Positions 42,735 to 52,828 are shown, numbered from the stretch's first letter. The stretch is 64,000 bases of DNA from Bacteroidia bacterium (GCA_016787705.1 JAEUTP010000008.1:124001-188000), one strand, 5' to 3'. The notes: generated from the sequence alone by a model not told the origin. Numbers and translations are program-made.

Positions 42735-44006
42735 TCACTTTAACAATTCTGCCTGCGGGTAGTATTTTCCATTCAGCAAAGTACCTTCTACCTGCTTAAT
42801 ATTTTCAATATTCTCTAAAGGATTGGCGTTTAATAATAACAGGTTAGCCTTTTTACCTACCTCCACACTGCCCCACAATTTTTGCTGCTTAAAATAAATA
42901 GCGGCATTATAAGTAGCACATTTTAATATCTGGTAGTTACTTAAACCCGCTGCTTTGTATAATTTCATTTCTTCATACATACCAAAGCCCGGCACGTTAA
43001 AAATACCATCATCAGGGCTCAACAATACAAGCACACCTGCATCTGCAGCCTGTTTAAAGATAGTGTTGAATTTTGCAAACTGCGATTGATACATGTCAAG
43101 ATACTTGCTCTTAAAATCATCCTTTAGTTGTTCTTTGGTAGAAGCCATTGCCTCGTTATATTCTTTTAACCATTGTGTTTTTACTTTTTTTGAAACATAG
43201 TTCATTCCGTTTCTTTCCATTAATGTTTTTTCAGGAAACTCAAAAGAATAAATATGATAGAATGATAGCGTTGGACAAAAAGCCGTGCCTTTTGTTTTCA
43301 TATTATCTAAAGTGTTTTTAAAATTTACCGAATCCCGTTTGTAAGAGGATAATAATGGTTGATAATGTTCGGCAGACGCAAATCCTGCATCTATTGCTTT
43401 TTCTAACCCCATTTTGCCATAGGCGTGCCCGGCCAATACCATTTCGTTTTGTTTACAGCTTTCGGCCATGTAATTAAAGTTGGTTTCGTTAAGGCCGCCA
43501 AGGTATTTTATAAAATCGTATTTTTTATTTTTTGCGTACAGCACAACTTTTTCAATACTGTCTTTTGTGAGTAAAGAATCGTTTGAAGGAAAAACATAGG
43601 ACACAAAAATTTCAGGCGCTATTTTTTTACCTAAACTAATACTGTCTCTTAATGGTAACTCCAAAGCCTTACCGCGCATGCTTCTTAACGTTGTAACACC
43701 CGCAGCCAAATTTAACTTTAAGTATTCCTGTAGTTGTATAGCATCACCTTTTCCCGGAAAGTGCGCGTGCATATCTACAAGCCCGGGCACCAAAAATTTA
43801 CCCGTACAATCCATAATAGTATAGCCCTTCATTATTTGCTTGGTGCCATAAGCTTCTATTTTCTGGATCTTTCCGGCGCTTATGTAAACATTGCAATTGG
43901 TAATGGCCACCTCATGATTAACAGGAATAACCGTTACATTTTTAAGAATAAGATTTTGCGAAAAAATAATTTTCGATATAAAAATAAAAATAATTAATAA
44001 ACGCAT
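42735..44006 (-). CDS. Exported amidohydrolase (imidazolonepropionase-like)
   Basis: 423 residues with a signal peptide (1-17). Amidohydrolase fold: H80 and H82 in GLVDMHAHFPG, a probable carboxylated or bridging lysine in DFIKYLGG, His in LAGHAYG and AEHYQP, and Asp in LLSPDDG. Such secreted members cleave cyclic amides or dipeptides (prolidase-like); the substrate is not evident. Same strand and 22 nt upstream of a T9SS cargo gene. Confidence 0.88.
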   Translation of the reverse strand: MRLLIIFIFISKIIFSQNLILKNVTVIPVNHEVAITNCNVYISAGKIQKIEAYGTKQIMKGYTIMDCTGKFLVPGLVDMHAHFPGKGDAIQLQEYLKLNLAAGVTTLRSMRGKALELPLRDSISLGKKIAPEIFVSYVFPSNDSLLTKDSIEKVVLYAKNKKYDFIKYLGGLNETNFNYMAESCKQNEMVLAGHAYGKMGLEKAIDAGFASAEHYQPLLSSYKRDSVNFKNTLDNMKTKGTAFCPTLSFYHIYSFEFPEKTLMERNGMNYVSKKVKTQWLKEYNEAMASTKEQLKDDFKSKYLDMYQSQFAKFNTIFKQAADAGVLVLLSPDDGIFNVPGFGMYEEMKLYKAAGLSNYQILKCATYNAAIYFKQQKLWGSVEVGKKANLLLLNANPLENIENIKQVEGTLLNGKYYPQAELLK

Positions 44007-44084
44007 AGGCTGGGTTTAAGTATACAATATAGCCGTTTAATTTTTTTAAAAATAATCCATTAATATAAATTAACACAATAAAAA

Positions 44085-44104
44085 AGCCCGCTTAATAGCG
44101 GGCT
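44085..44104 (-). terminator. Terminator of the DUF6341-like gene
   Basis: AGCCCGC/GCGGGCT with a 6-nt loop, T-run on the minus strand, 30 nt after the stop. Confidence 0.85.
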
Positions 44105-44133
44105 GTAAATTATTTAAAACATCTAAATATTAA

Positions 44134-44337
44134 TTATTCAACAGTACCGGCGTTTTGTTTTGCCTGGTTTTTGTATTTTATAAGACGTGCTGTCCAATAG
44201 GCTAACATACCAATTACAAATAAAGAGATGCATACATTTGGAATGTGACCTAAACTTCTCATACCACCAAATACCCAGTAAGAGAATTTACCAATTCCTT
44301 CAAAAATGTCCGTCCATGTAACCATTAAGCTTGTCAT
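44134..44337 (-). CDS. Small membrane protein, DUF6341-like
   Basis: 67 residues with one or two helices (MRSLGHIPNVCISLFVIGM and AYWTARLIKYK). Pattern and the divergent DUF6427-like gene next door match a pair known from Flavobacteriia. Function unknown. Confidence 0.65.
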   Translation of the reverse strand: MTSLMVTWTDIFEGIGKFSYWVFGGMRSLGHIPNVCISLFVIGMLAYWTARLIKYKNQAKQNAGTVE

Positions 44338-44397
44338 ATCTTTTTAATTTGTAAGTTTACCGAACAAAAATAGGAATAATTTAGAAATAAAAAAATT

Positions 44398-45384
44398 GTG
44401 TTTGCAGGCTTTTTAAATAAGGGTATAAGGGGGAGTTTGGTGCTATTGTCTGTTATTTTTGTAGCCTCGGCCATGCTTTTATATTTTGCGCCTAAAAGCT
44501 TGGAATTCAACAATTACCCTAATCTTTTTTACAATTATTTTTCTCAAAAAATACCCAATCGTTTGGTCATTATCCTTCTTAATTTTTTGTTTATTGGCCT
44601 GGGGGCTTTATTAATCAGTTTAATTGCCGTTAAGCAGGAAGTAACAGATAAGCTAAACTATTTTCCTGTATTTATTTACCTGTTATTAAGCATTGCAACC
44701 ATTAATCCGCAGCAAATAACGCCACAAATATTTACAAATGTTTTTGTGCTTTATTCTATTTATAAATTACTCGACACTTACCGGCAGGAAAATGTGTTGA
44801 ATCATTTATTTGAGGCGGCGTTTTGGTTAAGTATTTCTGCTTACGTCACCATTTCAAGTGTTATTAGTTTTCCCCTGTTTTTTATTGTGCTTTTAATTTT
44901 AAGGCCGTTTTATTGGCGCGATTGGGCGATAGCTATTCTTGGCTTTGTTGCTCCTATTCTTATGTGCGAAAGTATTGCCTACCTGAGTGACTTTAGTCAA
45001 TGGTACATATTTAAATCAATAGGTTTGTTTTTGCAGTTTTTAAAACCGCCTTCGTTTAGCGAATACTATTTACCACTAATGGCCTTTTTGGTCATCACCT
45101 TATTAATAGCCATCTTTCAAAGTTTTGTATATGGCTTTGGCAATACGGTAAAAAAACAACGTACAAAAACCATTCTTTTCTGGTTCTTGTTCTTTTCTAC
45201 TTTTGGCTTTTTCTCTGGTGGAGCAAACAGTTCAAGCGTTATACTCACTTATGCCTTTCCCTTATCGTTTTTTATTGGCGATTTTTTATATGGTGTAAAA
45301 CAAACCAAAATAACCAACACCATTCTGGTATTCTTTATTTTGTGTGTTGCAATTATTTTTTTGGGAGAGTATAATGCCATTTAA
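44398..45384 (+). CDS. DUF6427-like multi-pass membrane protein
   Basis: 328 residues with about ten helices; GTG start at 44398 and no alternative ATG near it. LLILRPFYWRDWAIAILGF is a typical family stretch. It is divergent from the DUF6341-like gene. Function unknown; the pair is often conserved as neighbours. Confidence 0.8.
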   Translation: MFAGFLNKGIRGSLVLLSVIFVASAMLLYFAPKSLEFNNYPNLFYNYFSQKIPNRLVIILLNFLFIGLGALLISLIAVKQEVTDKLNYFPVFIYLLLSIATINPQQITPQIFTNVFVLYSIYKLLDTYRQENVLNHLFEAAFWLSISAYVTISSVISFPLFFIVLLILRPFYWRDWAIAILGFVAPILMCESIAYLSDFSQWYIFKSIGLFLQFLKPPSFSEYYLPLMAFLVITLLIAIFQSFVYGFGNTVKKQRTKTILFWFLFFSTFGFFSGGANSSSVILTYAFPLSFFIGDFLYGVKQTKITNTILVFFILCVAIIFLGEYNAI

Positions 45385-45485
45385 CATTCGCTCCACTTAT
45401 CTTTTAAAGCGCGCCAATTAAACATACAAATAAACCTTATCAACATTTGCTGTTTTAATTTTTTAATGCGGTAGTTAATTTTACT

Positions 45486-45743
45486 ATGGTAAAATTAAAA
45501 GGGATGAAAAATAATTTTATTCTTGCAGTAAATGATCACTCCATAATAAATTTATGGCCGGGAAAAATTGACGGTGATAGCGTTATTATTTTTACAAATA
45601 CATCTGCTACTGTAATACAAAAGACTCAAAACAGCAACACGCTTTCCTCTAATAACACTACTCTAACATTGTTATACATTTGTTTGTGTTTTGCACTGAC
45701 CTTTTTTATTGTAAAAAAATTTTTGATCAAAAAACGGGCGTGA
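45486..45743 (+). CDS. Small C-terminally anchored protein, uncertain
   Basis: 85 residues (79 from the second ATG at 45504): a polar, Asn/Thr-rich part and a C-terminal membrane helix (LTLLYICLCFALTFFIV) with a basic tail. It is followed directly by a bidirectional terminator. No family recognised. Confidence 0.45.
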   Translation: MVKLKGMKNNFILAVNDHSIINLWPGKIDGDSVIIFTNTSATVIQKTQNSNTLSSNNTTLTLLYICLCFALTFFIVKKFLIKKRA

Positions 45744-45750
45744 TCAAAAC

Positions 45751-45781
45751 AAAAAGCCTTCGAAAATTTCGAAGGCTTTTT
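45751..45781. terminator. Bidirectional terminator between the small protein and gltX
   Basis: 15-bp arms (AAAAAGCCTTCGAAA and complement) around a single central base, T-run on both sides. Confidence 0.9.
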
Positions 45782-45794
45782 TGCAAACTTTTAT

Positions 45795-47309
45795 CTACAG
45801 CTTATTTAAAGCGGTTTCCATTCGCTTTAAAACCTCATCTTTGCCTATCAAAGCAAGCATATCAAACAGCTGCGGGCCTCCGGCTACACCTGTAGTTAAT
45901 ACACGTAATAATTGCATATCAATTTTGCCGGCTTCTTTTACCAATGCTTCAAAAGTATCATGAAGCGTTGTTGCATTCCACTCACTAACGTTTTTAAAAG
46001 TATCTAAAACTTTTTTAAACAGTTCTTTGTTTTGCTCATTCCATTTTTTGGCAATTACTTTTTCATCATAACTCGTTGGCGCTTCAAAAACATATTTACC
46101 ATGATCCCAAAACTCATGTACAAATTGCACTTTTTCTTTTACCAGTTTACAAAAGTCTATCATAAAAGCATCATCCTTCTCATAACCTTTTTCTTTTAAA
46201 AGGGGTTTAAACGCTTTTGCAAGATCGGCATCTGATTGTTTACGTAAATATTGCTGATTGAACCACTTTGCTTTTTCGGGATCGAATTTAGCGCCTGATT
46301 TATTTACACGCTCAAACGAAAATAATTCTGCTAATTCTGCCACCGAAAAAATTTCTTCATTGTTTCCCGGATTCCAACCCAATAAAGCCAAAATATTTAC
46401 AAAAGCTTCAGGATAATAACCCGATTCTTTATAGCCAATGTACGGCGAAGTTTCACGCGGATCCTGCCAGCTTAATGGAAATACCGGGAAGCGTGCTTCA
46501 CGTTTGCTTATTTTTCCATTCCCATCGGGGTTTAAGATCAAAGGTAAATGTGCCAGCTTAGGCATGTCATTTTCCAAACCTAAATAACGGTAAATTAATA
46601 TATGTGCCGGTGCACTTGGCAACCACTCTTCGCCACGCACAGCGTGAGAAATTTCCATTTCAATATCATCTACAATATGTGCCAAGTGGTAAGTGGGCAT
46701 ACCATCGCTTTTTAATAATACTTTATCATCTACCTGCGCCGAGTTAACGGTAACCCAACCGCGAATAATATCATTAAAACGAATTTCCTCATTACGCGGC
46801 ACCTTTAAACGCACTACATATTTTGCACCTTCTGCTAATAATTTTTTTACCTCATCTTCACCTAAAGTGATTGAGTTACGCATGTTTTGTCGCGTTACAG
46901 CATTGTATTGTGGAGCTACCACTTTAGCAGCTTCCAAACGCTTGCGCATATCGTTCAACTCTTCTTCGGTATCAAAAGCATAATACGCGTGGCCGCTCTC
47001 AATTAATTTATCTGCATATTTTTTATAAATACCCAACTCTTTACGCTCACTCTGGCGGTAAGGTTTATGCTTACCATCTCCAAAACCAACACCTTCGTTA
47101 GGTTCAATACCGCACCATTTTAAGGCTTCAACAATATATTCTTCAGCGCCCTTTACAAAACGGGTCTGGTCAGTATCTTCAATACGCAAAATAAAATCAC
47201 CACCGTGTTTTTTTGCAAACAAATAATTAAATAATGCAGTACGCACACCACCCATATGCAAGCCTCCAGTTGGGCTTGGGGCAAATCTAACTCTTACTCT
47301 TTTTTCCAT
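45795..47309 (-). CDS. gltX: Glutamate--tRNA ligase
   Basis: 504 residues, class I synthetase. The HIGH-type motif is PSPTGGLHMGG (residues 11-21) and the KMSKS-type motif is KISKREA (about 265). RIEDTDQTR follows the family exactly. It charges tRNA-Glu (and tRNA-Gln in organisms without GlnRS). Normal length, with the C-terminal anticodon-binding domain intact. Confidence 0.97.
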   Translation of the reverse strand: MEKRVRVRFAPSPTGGLHMGGVRTALFNYLFAKKHGGDFILRIEDTDQTRFVKGAEEYIVEALKWCGIEPNEGVGFGDGKHKPYRQSERKELGIYKKYADKLIESGHAYYAFDTEEELNDMRKRLEAAKVVAPQYNAVTRQNMRNSITLGEDEVKKLLAEGAKYVVRLKVPRNEEIRFNDIIRGWVTVNSAQVDDKVLLKSDGMPTYHLAHIVDDIEMEISHAVRGEEWLPSAPAHILIYRYLGLENDMPKLAHLPLILNPDGNGKISKREARFPVFPLSWQDPRETSPYIGYKESGYYPEAFVNILALLGWNPGNNEEIFSVAELAELFSFERVNKSGAKFDPEKAKWFNQQYLRKQSDADLAKAFKPLLKEKGYEKDDAFMIDFCKLVKEKVQFVHEFWDHGKYVFEAPTSYDEKVIAKKWNEQNKELFKKVLDTFKNVSEWNATTLHDTFEALVKEAGKIDMQLLRVLTTGVAGGPQLFDMLALIGKDEVLKRMETALNKL

Positions 47310-47377
47310 AAGACTGCAAAGATAAGTTTTTTTGTTGTTTAAATACTGTAAAAGCCTTAGTTTTAAGCATTAGGTTT

Positions 47378-49357
47378 TTGCTTAAATATTTATTTACATT
47401 TTTTACACTATCTTTTTTTATTGGCTCGGCCCAAACAGATAGTGTAGCAATTATTTTAAACTCATCAGAACATGATACCGTTAAAGTAAAGAAAACAGAA
47501 GTGCTGATTGGAAGAGATGGCGGAGTTCTTAAACAAAAATTAGTATGGTGCAAACAATTGCAAGATTTTGCTATTGAAAAAGGGCGCAGAGATATACTCG
47601 CAAGAGCTTACTTTTTGTTTGGTACCACGTATTATAATTTTTCAGAGTACGATAACGCAGTACCTTATTTGTATAAAGCCCTGCCAATTGCAGATGAAAT
47701 GAAAATGGAATTGCTGCAATCAAAAATTTACAACTACCTGGGCATTATTTATTCCGACCAGGGTAATAGCCGAAAAGCCATTTATTATTTCAGGAAAACA
47801 TACAGTATTGCCGTTAAACTGGATGATAAATCGCAGCAGTTTACATCTGCCAATAATTTAGGTGTTGATTATAACAACATTGGCGTGCCCACGCTGGGTA
47901 TTTTTTATATTTCGAAATGCGAGGCCCTTGCAAAAAAATATAAAGTTACCAAATACCTTCCGTCTTTATTTGGAAATAAGATGGATAGCTACATGTTACT
48001 GGATGACAAAAAGAAAGCCCGGGAACAATTAGATTCTATTTACAAGTATTTTAATTTAACTGATAAAGGAAGAGAAGAGCAACTTTCTTTGAATTTTTTC
48101 TCAGCGCAATATTATGCTTTTGTAGACGATGATAAAACTGCTATTCCCTTTTTAGAAAAAAACATCAGTATCATATTACCAACTGAGCTACAGGAATTTC
48201 GTAAAAACTACAAAGTGTTAACCCAATGTTACAAAGCCGTTGGCGATTATAAAAATTCGTACGAAGCACTTATCAAATACTATCAGTACTCTGATAGCCT
48301 TGTCAACTCAGAACAAATACAACATGCTACCGAAATTGAGAACACCTATAAAAATTTTAAAACCGAGAAAGAATTAGAGATCCAGAAATTAAACAACATT
48401 AATAAATCGCTACAATTAAAACGCAACAAAGCCTTTTTAATTTTGGTAAGCTGCCTGTCATTATTATTAATTGGCGGCATCTTTTTCTTTTATAAATTAT
48501 TTAGAGATAAGCGTAAAGCAAATCATTTATTAGAGGAACAAAAATCTGAGATCACACATCAGAAAAAAGAGATCTTAGATAGTATTTATTATTCAAAAAG
48601 AATACAGGAAGGTATTTTACCAACCGAAAATGAATTGAATCAAAAAATAGGTGAGCATTTTGTTTTTTTTAAACCAAAAGATATTGTAAGCGGTGATTTT
48701 TACTGGGCAGGAAAAAACACAGGCAATAATTTTTTAATGGCCTGCTGCGATTGCACAGGGCACGGTGTACCCGGCGCATTTATGAGTTTAGTGGCATATT
48801 CAATATTAAATAAAATTGATGAGAATGCAGAACACAAAAACCCATCAGAGATACTGGATTATTTAAATATTGAATTACCTAAATTCTTTAAAAAAGAAGA
48901 TGCGTCTCAGCAAATTAAAGATGGCATGGATATGAGCCTGATTGAAATAGACCGCAAAAACCTGAAATTAAAATTTAGTGGCGCTAATAACAGTATTTAC
49001 CATATTCGTGAAGGCGTATTAAATGTAATTAAAGCCGACAAACAACCCATAAGTGCAGATGTGGATATGCGCAAATTTGTTTTTAAAACAACGGAGCTTG
49101 AACTAAAAAAGAACGACCTTGTAGTAATGTTTACCGATGGTTATGCCGATCAGTTTGGTGGACCAACCGCAAAGATAAAAGGCAATTTATTCAGGCAGGG
49201 AAAAAAATTCATGTACAAACGCTTAGAAGAACTGTTGGTTAACCATGCATTATCGGATATGACTACTTTGAAAAATGTGTTAGAAAAAGTGCACATGGAG
49301 TGGCGTGGCGACCTGGAACAAATAGACGATATTTGTTTAATTGGGATAAGGATTTAA
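47378..49357 (+). CDS. TPR-containing SpoIIE-type protein phosphatase
   Basis: 659 residues from TTG 47378: signal peptide, TPR repeats (about 65-330), a coiled coil, one membrane helix (about 352-373) and a cytoplasmic PP2C/SpoIIE domain (KPKDIVSGDFYWA, CDCTGHGVPGAFMS, FTDGYADQFGG, QIDDICLIGI). It would sense something outside via the TPRs and dephosphorylate a target, such as an anti-sigma antagonist, inside. No ATG is available; an in-frame ATT at 47369 would add three residues and improve the signal peptide. Confidence 0.9.
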   Translation: MLKYLFTFFTLSFFIGSAQTDSVAIILNSSEHDTVKVKKTEVLIGRDGGVLKQKLVWCKQLQDFAIEKGRRDILARAYFLFGTTYYNFSEYDNAVPYLYKALPIADEMKMELLQSKIYNYLGIIYSDQGNSRKAIYYFRKTYSIAVKLDDKSQQFTSANNLGVDYNNIGVPTLGIFYISKCEALAKKYKVTKYLPSLFGNKMDSYMLLDDKKKAREQLDSIYKYFNLTDKGREEQLSLNFFSAQYYAFVDDDKTAIPFLEKNISIILPTELQEFRKNYKVLTQCYKAVGDYKNSYEALIKYYQYSDSLVNSEQIQHATEIENTYKNFKTEKELEIQKLNNINKSLQLKRNKAFLILVSCLSLLLIGGIFFFYKLFRDKRKANHLLEEQKSEITHQKKEILDSIYYSKRIQEGILPTENELNQKIGEHFVFFKPKDIVSGDFYWAGKNTGNNFLMACCDCTGHGVPGAFMSLVAYSILNKIDENAEHKNPSEILDYLNIELPKFFKKEDASQQIKDGMDMSLIEIDRKNLKLKFSGANNSIYHIREGVLNVIKADKQPISADVDMRKFVFKTTELELKKNDLVVMFTDGYADQFGGPTAKIKGNLFRQGKKFMYKRLEELLVNHALSDMTTLKNVLEKVHMEWRGDLEQIDDICLIGIRI

Positions 49358-49389
49358 GATTTTAGAGGTCAGATTTAAGATTTAAATAA

Positions 49390-49725
49390 ATGGCAGACAA
49401 AGATTTTTTTAATATGGTTTACCAGGTGGTGCGTTTAATACCAAAAGGCCGGGTTACCAGTTATGGGGCCATTGCCGCTTACTTAGGTGCTAAATCTTCA
49501 TCGCGTGTGGTTGGTTATGCCATGAATGGTGCACACCGTGTAAAACCAAAAGTACCTGCGCATCGCGTAGTGAATAGAAATGGCATGCTAACAGGCAAAC
49601 ATCATTTTGAAACACCTTACCAAATGCAGGAATTATTGGAGAAAGAAAAAATAAAAGTAAAAGACGATAAGGTTGTTGATTTTAAAAAATTGTATTGGGA
49701 TCCTTTTGTGGAACTAAAACTTTAA
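49390..49725 (+). CDS. Alkyltransferase-like protein (MGMT fold without catalytic Cys)
   Basis: 111 residues of the MGMT C-terminal domain: IPKGRVTSYGAIAAYLG, SRVVGYAMNGA. The active-site PCHRV is PAHRV (Ala57), so it cannot transfer alkyl groups. Like Atl1/YbaZ proteins it should recognise O6-alkylguanine and hand it to nucleotide excision repair. Follows the phosphatase by 32 nt. Confidence 0.9.
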   Translation: MADKDFFNMVYQVVRLIPKGRVTSYGAIAAYLGAKSSSRVVGYAMNGAHRVKPKVPAHRVVNRNGMLTGKHHFETPYQMQELLEKEKIKVKDDKVVDFKKLYWDPFVELKL

Positions 49726-49767
49726 TTGACAAAAGATTCAAGACACAAGACTATCGACTAAAATGTA

Positions 49768-50406
49768 ATGACAAAGTCGTGGAGTATCTCACTGTTTATT
49801 TTGGCAAGTATTTGTTCCTGTTCGGACAATCAACCAAATAAACTTCGGCCTGAAAAAACAGCCGATATATATTCAGAAAAACACTCTGGGATTTCTATTG
49901 AAAATGGGTCAAGACAAGGTTTTAAAGATTTTGATTCATTAGGGACGGAGTATTTTTATTTGTATAAAACAACAACAATCAATAACAATAATACATTTCC
50001 GATCGACTTAAAAATCTCCTTTTCAAAAGAGTATGAAGATTTACGTTCAAACAGTGGCCTTAAATCAAAAGTATTATTATTACCAACAGAATTGACTTCA
50101 GAAAAAGATCTAAATGATCTAAGCATGGAAGAATTAAAAAAGTTTTTAGACACAAGCATTGACGCTCCAGTTATTTTAAATAAAGCCCTAAGTCCAAAAG
50201 GAAAATATACTATACTTTTTGGAATACTAACAGACACAAAATACAAAGTACCTTTTTATTTTGGATTGAAATTTAAGACGAACACTTTTCAGGATAGTAT
50301 TACTCAGAATGAAACTAAAAACGGAAAATCGTTAATCTTACCAATTGTATTATATCTCGATAATCCTTATGTTATTTCTTGTGGACAAATCTCGTTGCAC
50401 GAATAA
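49768..50406 (+). CDS. Putative lipoprotein, unknown function
   Basis: 212 residues. Signal peptide with lipobox-like ICSC (cysteine 18 or so), Ser/Asp start of the mature part as usual for surface lipoproteins, then a beta-rich domain with two Thr/Asn-rich stretches. No family recognised. Confidence 0.65.
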   Translation: MTKSWSISLFILASICSCSDNQPNKLRPEKTADIYSEKHSGISIENGSRQGFKDFDSLGTEYFYLYKTTTINNNNTFPIDLKISFSKEYEDLRSNSGLKSKVLLLPTELTSEKDLNDLSMEELKKFLDTSIDAPVILNKALSPKGKYTILFGILTDTKYKVPFYFGLKFKTNTFQDSITQNETKNGKSLILPIVLYLDNPYVISCGQISLHE

Positions 50407-50451
50407 ATTAAATCGAAAAGTAATTTTGTGATTAGGACTGCCAACTAAAAA

Positions 50452-51513
50452 CTAACGACTGCCAACTGAAAGATAAACAGCTCCCCCTACACTATCACGC
50501 TTCGCTCCGGTAACCGAGCTTAATGTATTTATCTTTTCATTCAGGCGTAAATAACCTAAAAAAGCAAAGATCAGGGCTTCTTTAAAATTAACAGTTTGCG
50601 CATCGGGTACAATTAACTCGCAATTTGTTTTGCCACCAATCAATTCAATTAAGTATTTATTATGCGCGCCACCGCCTGTAACTAAAACATTTTTAATTTT
50701 ATGTTTGTTCAAGTCGTTCGCTATCATTTGTGCCACATGTTCGGTTGCGGTTGCTAACAAATTATTTATTTCTAACCTGCTTTTTTCAATTCGCTTTAAA
50801 ATGTTTTCAGCGAACCATTCTCTTCCAAGCGATTTTGCCCCGGTCTTCGAATAAAACTCCAACCCATTTAACTCTTTTAAAAGCTTTTTATTTATTTTTC
50901 CTGAGCGGGCAATTTTACCGTCTTTATCAAAAGCCTTGCCTGTTTTCTCGGCAAGAAAGTTTAAAAACATATTGGCTTCACAAATATCATAAGCAATACG
51001 TTTGCCTTTTTTATCAAAAGAAACGTTGGCTATGCCCCCAATATTTAAACAGCCATCATAATCCCCAAACAATAATTTATCACCTATTGGCACTAAAGGC
51101 GCGCCTTGCCCGCCATTGGCAACGTCTAAACTTCTGAGATCGCAAACCGTTGTAATTTTTGTTATCGCCGCAATACTTGCACCACTGCCAATTTGCGCGG
51201 TAAATCCAAGATCAGGTTTATGAAAAACGGTATGCCCGTGAGAGGAAATAGCTTTTGGTTTTTTATTTATTTTCTTTAAAAACTTATTGATCTCTTCCCC
51301 AATTAATTTACCGTATGAAGCGTTTACAGAAACATATTGCAGAGCCTTTAAATTATGGGCATTTTTTAAGGTGCTGGCGCACAATTTGGTATAGGCAACC
51401 GTTTCCGCTTTTAATATTTTATACCTGTATTTACCGTTCTTGCTCTCAAATTCGCACAAGGCAAGGTCCAGCCCATCCAGCGAAGTGCCGCTCATTACCC
51501 CTAAAATGCTCAT
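50452..51513 (-). CDS. anmK: Anhydro-N-acetylmuramic acid kinase
   Basis: 353 residues from ATG 51513, which places the hallmark GVMSGTSLDGLD at the N-terminus as in AnmK; the TTG at 51537 is an unlikely extension. GHTVFHKP, LNIGGIANVS and NVLVTGGGAHN are further AnmK motifs. It cleaves and phosphorylates 1,6-anhydro-MurNAc to MurNAc-6-phosphate in cell-wall recycling. Confidence 0.96.
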   Translation of the reverse strand: MSILGVMSGTSLDGLDLALCEFESKNGKYRYKILKAETVAYTKLCASTLKNAHNLKALQYVSVNASYGKLIGEEINKFLKKINKKPKAISSHGHTVFHKPDLGFTAQIGSGASIAAITKITTVCDLRSLDVANGGQGAPLVPIGDKLLFGDYDGCLNIGGIANVSFDKKGKRIAYDICEANMFLNFLAEKTGKAFDKDGKIARSGKINKKLLKELNGLEFYSKTGAKSLGREWFAENILKRIEKSRLEINNLLATATEHVAQMIANDLNKHKIKNVLVTGGGAHNKYLIELIGGKTNCELIVPDAQTVNFKEALIFAFLGYLRLNEKINTLSSVTGAKRDSVGGAVYLSVGSR

Positions 51514-51544
51514 TTTATGTGAATTTCCGGTGGTCAAATTTTTA

Positions 51545-51574
51545 TTGTTTTAAAGGCAAAATCATATATATTTG
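51545..51574 (+). promoter_or_regulatory. Predicted promoter of the acyl-CoA dehydrogenase gene
   Basis: TTG (51545-51547), 19-nt spacer, TATATTTG (51567-51574), a perfect -7 consensus, 42 nt before the ATG. Confidence 0.75.
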
Positions 51575-51616
51575 CAAGGTTACAAAAAATAGTATAAACC
51601 TTAAAACATAAATATA

Positions 51617-52756
51617 ATGCATTTTGAGTTATCTGAAGAGCACTTAATGATCCAGAAAGCGGCGCGTGAGTTTGCACAAAACGAATTAAAACCCGGAGTA
51701 ATTGAGCGCGATGAGCAGCAAAAATTTCCAACCGAGCAAATTAAAAAAATGGGCGAGCTTGGGTTTATGGGCATGATGGTTGATCCTAAGTACGGCGGCG
51801 GCGGTATGGACGCTGTTTCTTATGTTTTAGCAATGGAAGAAATTTCTAAAGTAGATGCTTCTTGCAGTGTTGTAATGAGTGTTAACAACTCATTGGTTTG
51901 CTGGGGACTTGAAATGTTTGGAACCGAAGAACAAAAACAAAAATATTTAGTGCCTTTGGCTAAAGGTGAAATAATTGGCGCCTTCTGCTTATCAGAGCCG
52001 GAAGCGGGCAGTGATGCTACTTCTCAAAGAACTACTGCAATTGATAAAGGCGACCATTATTTATTAAATGGTACAAAAAATTGGATCACTAATGGTAACA
52101 GTGCTTCTGTTTATCTGGTAATTGCGCAAACAAATGTAGAAGCTGGTCACCGTGGTATTAATGCATTAATCGTAGAAAAAGGTATGCCCGGTTTTACAGT
52201 GGGGCCAAAAGAAAATAAAATGGGTATCCGCGCCAGCGATACACACTCATTAATGTTTACAGATGTAAAAGTGCCAAAAGCAAACCGTATTGGCGAAGAT
52301 GGTTTTGGTTTTAAATTCGCCATGAAAACGTTAAGCGGTGGCCGTATTGGTATTGCTTCGCAAGCATTAGGTATTGCAAGTGGCGCTTACGAATTAGCTT
52401 TAGCTTATTCGAAAGAGCGTAAGGCATTTGGTAAAGAAATTTGCAACCACCAGATCATTCAGTTTAAATTAGCTGATATGGCAACACGTATTGAAGCTTC
52501 ACGTTTATTGATCTACCGTTCGGCATGGTTAAAAGATAACCATTTACCAATGGATAAAGAAAGCGCGATGGCAAAAGTATTTGCAAGCGAAACAGCTATG
52601 TGGGCAACTACTGAAGCAGTTCAGATACATGGTGGTTACGGTTATGTAAAAGAGTATCATGTTGAGCGTTTAATGCGCGATGCCAAGATCACACAGATAT
52701 ATGAAGGCACAAGTGAAGTACAACGTATTGTAATTTCAAGATCGGTATTAGCCTAA
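51617..52756 (+). CDS. Acyl-CoA dehydrogenase (short-chain type)
   Basis: 379 residues, FAD enzyme of the ACAD family. FCLSEPEAGSDA and NGTKNWITNG mark the flavin-binding middle domain; the catalytic base is E363 in QIYEGTSEVQR, the position used by short-chain (butyryl) and medium-chain members. It oxidises acyl-CoA in fatty-acid degradation or in branched-chain pathways. Monocistronic with promoter and terminator. Confidence 0.94.
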   Translation: MHFELSEEHLMIQKAAREFAQNELKPGVIERDEQQKFPTEQIKKMGELGFMGMMVDPKYGGGGMDAVSYVLAMEEISKVDASCSVVMSVNNSLVCWGLEMFGTEEQKQKYLVPLAKGEIIGAFCLSEPEAGSDATSQRTTAIDKGDHYLLNGTKNWITNGNSASVYLVIAQTNVEAGHRGINALIVEKGMPGFTVGPKENKMGIRASDTHSLMFTDVKVPKANRIGEDGFGFKFAMKTLSGGRIGIASQALGIASGAYELALAYSKERKAFGKEICNHQIIQFKLADMATRIEASRLLIYRSAWLKDNHLPMDKESAMAKVFASETAMWATTEAVQIHGGYGYVKEYHVERLMRDAKITQIYEGTSEVQRIVISRSVLA

Positions 52757-52782
52757 TAATTTATTTACATCATTATTTATTC

Positions 52783-52810
52783 AACCTCCTTAATTAATTT
52801 TAAGGAGGTT
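52783..52810 (+). terminator. Terminator of the acyl-CoA dehydrogenase gene
   Basis: AACCTCCTTA/TAAGGAGGTT stem with an 8-nt loop and six T. Confidence 0.9.
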
Positions 52811-52828
52811 TTTTATTTAACCTACAAA

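Noticed and set aside
47287..47553. Minus-strand frame upstream of gltX
   Set aside because: Antisense to the start of the SpoIIE-type phosphatase gene; no domain.
51534..51731. Minus-strand frame and TTG extension ahead of anmK
   Set aside because: Overlaps the promoter and start of the acyl-CoA dehydrogenase gene; AnmK motif position fixes the start at 51513.
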